DNA of 6,813 bases from Chloroflexota bacterium (GTDB lineage Bacteria; Chloroflexota; Dehalococcoidia; Plut-88900): positions 1-6,813 of the forward strand of contig JACZVB010000075.1 in assembly GCA_022572865.1 (NCBI GenBank). The letters are read 5' to 3'. The notes under the pieces were generated by a model. It was not told the DNA's origin, did no database searches, and was given only the letters and a program-made list of their open reading frames with translations. This document shows, one piece after another, positions 5,453 through 6,813 of this stretch (its first letter is position 1; each line of letters starts with the position of its first letter). A program made the translations under genes and the position numbers.

Positions 5453-5490
5453 CCGGCCCGCCGCCCGAGACAGGCTTCGGCGGGAGTAAG
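5438..5490 (+). repeat. Imperfect stem-loop in the leader of the small-gene pair
   Basis: CTTACT (5438-5443) pairs with AGTAAG (5485-5490), and CCCGCCG (5457-5463) pairs with CGGCGGG (5478-5484), leaving a 14-nt loop and a 13-nt bulge on the left arm. It ends 31 nt before the ATG at 5522 and could influence translation or act as an attenuating structure. No U-tract follows. Confidence 0.35.
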
Positions 5491-5521
5491 CTGAATGAAA
5501 GGGAGAAAGGAGTCAAAGAGA

Positions 5522-5722
5522 ATGACAGCGCCCAACACCTATGAGGCCATACACCGTCTGCTGGCTACGAAGGGTATAGCCGTCCTTCACAAAGGGCAAG
5601 CACCCGCAAACCCCTTCAACCTGTTCGACACGCTGGTGGCTGAGGGTGGCCGAATCACCATTGAGGTGGACGACACGTTCCTTGAGGAGATGCGCGACCT
5701 GGGGGGCGACTCCCGTAGCTAA
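5522..5722 (+). CDS. Small protein of unknown function (66 aa)
   Basis: The product MTAPNTYEAIHRLLATKGIA... is 66 aa, soluble, with no signal peptide or membrane segment. It has an N-terminal amphipathic helix (TYEAIHRLLATKG), a Pro/Asn-rich turn (APANPFNLFD, 27-36), a short strand (RITIEVDD, 44-51) and an acidic C-terminus. I do not recognise a family. I chose ATG 5522 because AAGGAG lies 9 nt upstream and the protein reads naturally from there. An in-frame ATG at 5495, also with a GGGAG at a usable distance, would add nine basic residues (MKGRKESKR). The 105-aa gene follows after 55 nt on the same strand, so the two are probably co-transcribed. Together they lie between repeat copies B and C. 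Its size and acidic tail fit a partner of the next gene (inference only). Confidence 0.6.
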   Translation: MTAPNTYEAIHRLLATKGIAVLHKGQAPANPFNLFDTLVAEGGRITIEVDDTFLEEMRDLGGDSRS

Positions 5723-5777
5723 TCACTCAGGGCGGCTGGCCATCTCAGCACTGGGCAACATTGTATAGGAGAGCACT

Positions 5778-6095
5778 ATGCCAGAGGGCGACAATACGGA
5801 CGCCGTAATCCATTCCGTCATCTTTCATGAAAACGTGTGGGTGAACGAGATTGGCGAGCAACTCCCAGACGCGGCGATGGAGCAGGCCCTAGAGTGGGAG
5901 GCGATATACTGCGAGTCCTACGCTGAGGCGTACAGCATCGAGCAGCTTGTGGAGCAGTGGAATGGTGCCCCCTATACGAGTATCAAGGCGTTCCTAGACA
6001 ATTTTGAGCGGGCTCTGGACGAGGGCACGCCCCTGGCCTACTACGGCGACCGGCCACTCAAAGTCAGCGGACGTTATAGCGTCTCATCCGCTTGA
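5778..6095 (+). CDS. Small acidic protein of unknown function (105 aa)
   Basis: The 105-aa product begins MPEGDNTDAVIHSVIFHENV and is strongly acidic and rich in aromatic residues, with likely helices at 30-62 (PDAAMEQALEWEAIYCESYA onward) and 67-82 (SIKAFLDNFERALDEG). There is no signal peptide and no membrane segment. I do not recognise a family. AGGAGA lies 6 nt before the ATG, so the start is secure. It is the last gene of the small plus-strand pair and ends 16 nt before repeat copy C and 60 nt before the converging GGCT gene. Its acidity recalls small cytosolic binding or inhibitor proteins often seen in accessory regions, but nothing specific can be claimed. Confidence 0.65.
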   Translation: MPEGDNTDAVIHSVIFHENVWVNEIGEQLPDAAMEQALEWEAIYCESYAEAYSIEQLVEQWNGAPYTSIKAFLDNFERALDEGTPLAYYGDRPLKVSGRYSVSSA

Positions 6096-6111
6096 CGGGC
6101 ATGCGGCCCCG

Positions 6112-6143
6112 ATTGTGCGCCTGGGGCGGGGCGGGTGTCAACG
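6112..6143 (-). repeat. Boundary repeat copy C, with orphan promoter-like sequence
   Basis: Plus-strand ATTGTG (6112-6117), 12 nt, then GGCGGGTGTCAACG (6130-6143). On the minus strand this gives TTGACA and CACAAT with an 18-bp spacer. Unlike copy B, no minus-strand gene follows it: transcription from here would run antisense through the 105-aa and 66-aa genes. It lies between two converging gene ends. Confidence 0.55.
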
Positions 6144-6145
6144 GG

Positions 6146-6166
6146 GCGCTAGGAACTACTCAGCGC
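6146..6166. terminator. Weak stem-loop between converging genes
   Basis: GCGCT (6146-6150) and AGCGC (6162-6166) flank an 11-nt loop that contains the GGCT stop codon (TAG, 6158-6156). There is no U-tract. It may help end transcription from both sides, but the stem is only 5 bp. Confidence 0.2.
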
Positions 6167-6614
6167 ACTCGACGGCCGAGAGTGAGGCCAGATACTCAGG
6201 AGGGAACCGGAAGCGGAGTGCAGACGTCTTCATCACATCGACATATTTCTTGTTGGGAGGTACGAAGGGAACCTTGTTGACGACCTCGTAGACGCAGACG
6301 TTGGGGTACTCCGTGCCATACACCTCGACAGGCAATTGAACGCGGCGATAATGCTCCGGACAACCCTCGTAAGCATCTAGCCCGTCCAAATCATCGATGT
6401 CAATGAGATACGCGATACCCCAAACCTCCTTCCCCCTTTCGTAAACAATGTCTGCCGAACCTGCACCCCATCCCGCCGAGTAAACAGTGAAGCCGAGACG
6501 GTAATCTCTCAAAACTCCCTTGCCCAACACTTCAACAGTTGGACACCGCTGCTTCATCTGGTCAACGTCCATATTTGACCCATAAGCAAAGTACTTGACA
6601 CTCTGCTTGGTCAT
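6156..6614 (-). CDS. Gamma-glutamylcyclotransferase-fold protein (GGCT/AIG2-like)
   Basis: The 152-aa protein starts MTKQSVKYFAYGSNMDVDQM and has the family hallmarks: the glycine-rich substrate loop YFAYGSNM (8-15), WGIAYLID (65-72), and LDAYEGCPEHYRRV (79-92), where Glu83 matches the catalytic glutamate. Length is normal for the GGCT-like domain. Family members turn gamma-glutamyl amines or peptides into 5-oxoproline and a free amine; the real substrate here is unknown. I chose ATG 6614 because GGAGGG lies 2-3 nt upstream and the ATG overlaps the stop of the preceding gene (ATGA), a sign of translational coupling. A longer in-frame start at 6743 would lie inside that gene and add residues foreign to the family. 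The upstream neighbour is a HEPN-like protein, so the pair may act together. It converges on the 105-aa gene. Confidence 0.85.
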   Translation of the reverse strand: MTKQSVKYFAYGSNMDVDQMKQRCPTVEVLGKGVLRDYRLGFTVYSAGWGAGSADIVYERGKEVWGIAYLIDIDDLDGLDAYEGCPEHYRRVQLPVEVYGTEYPNVCVYEVVNKVPFVPPNKKYVDVMKTSALRFRFPPEYLASLSAVECAE

Positions 6615-6813
6615 GTCCCTCCGAAAGTGCCCTTCGTGTACTGGATGGCCCGCGAAGAGAAAGATTGGAGCAAGGGGACTGCGTTCTCTATTACGTCGAA
6701 GTCGTCTCCCATAACCATCTTGCTCCCGTGCGCAAGGTTGCACCTGACTAGGTAGAGGATATTGCCCAAGGCCTTAAGCTTTTCGGTAGCATCAACCCTT
6801 GGGTCGGCCAAGA
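6611..6813 (-). CDS. HEPN-like protein, C-terminal fragment (N-terminus beyond window)
   Basis: The minus strand is open from the window edge to TGA at 6613-6611, giving about 67 visible residues. The segment LKALGNILYLVRCNLAHGSK contains R-C-N-L-A-H, the R-x4-H pattern of HEPN domains, followed by the typical D-rich turn and final helix (GDDFDVIENAVPLLQSF). HEPN domains with this motif are often metal-independent RNases in toxin-antitoxin, abortive-infection or CRISPR systems, but many 'RCNxxHG' members are uncharacterised. A TTG at 6811-6809 could be read as a start, but a HEPN domain needs about twice this length, so the gene most likely continues outside the window. Its stop overlaps the ATG of the GGCT-fold gene by the ATGA arrangement. 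Assignment rests on one motif and helix pattern. Confidence 0.6.
   Translation of the reverse strand, partial: LADPRVDATEKLKALGNILYLVRCNLAHGSKMVMGDDFDVIENAVPLLQSFSSRAIQYTKGTFGGT

Noticed and set aside
5495..5722. 75-aa start of the small protein at ATG 5495
   Set aside because: Possible, but the nine added residues are basic and overlap the ribosome site of ATG 5522. Kept as the alternative start.
4806..6166. Integron attC sites at the three repeats
   Set aside because: The cores end in TGTCAAC/TGGCAAC, not RYYYAAC, no matching GTTRRRY arm lies at attC distance, the sites are too short, and no integrase gene is in the window.
6156..6743. Longer GGCT protein starting at 6743
   Set aside because: The extra 43 residues are Arg-rich, unlike the family, and lie wholly inside the HEPN-like gene in another frame; ATG 6614 has a strong ribosome site.
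1..6813. CRISPR array, tRNA, rRNA or insertion sequence
   Set aside because: I found no regularly spaced repeats, no cloverleaf sequence, no rRNA signature and no transposase frame.

Overview
The window is high-GC bacterial DNA with an ordered left two thirds and an accessory-looking right third. There is no rRNA, tRNA or marker gene. The organism guess, an environmental bacterium perhaps in Chloroflexota, is a low-confidence inference from tandem thiolase-fold genes of the type that works with DUF35 proteins, an archease-RtcB operon and hairpin-rich intergenic DNA.

Left part (1-1784, minus strand): two tandem, closely related genes for thiolase-superfamily proteins of the SCP-x/Ltp2-like branch. 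The copy at 561-1784 is complete (407 aa). The copy at 1-486 holds only the first 162 residues and runs off the window. Over those 162 residues the two are about 85% identical by my count, and half of the changes fall in one 26-residue patch. Both lack the classical nucleophilic cysteine.

Intergenic region (1785-2268): this 484-bp stretch has no intact gene. It contains three adjacent hairpins, a perfect 14-bp palindrome, two decayed pieces of the thiolase 5' end, an open frame that reads like the C-terminus of a lost protein, and a good sigma70-type promoter facing right.

Middle (2269-4789, plus strand): an operon of archease, the RNA ligase RtcB with every metal and guanylylation residue intact, and an alpha/beta hydrolase that stops before its catalytic acid and histidine. 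Archease activates RtcB, so the first two genes form an RNA repair or RNA ligation unit.

Right part (about 4790-6813): small genes in mixed orientation. These are a secreted lipoprotein (minus), two small unknown genes (66 and 105 aa, plus), and a translationally coupled pair (minus) made of the C-terminus of a HEPN-like protein and a gamma-glutamylcyclotransferase-fold protein. A 14-bp core repeat occurs three times here, always in or beside a gene boundary. One copy lies exactly where the promoter of the lipoprotein should be and contains a perfect TTGACA. The first copy starts just after the hydrolase is cut short, which suggests that the right part is an inserted cassette-like region.
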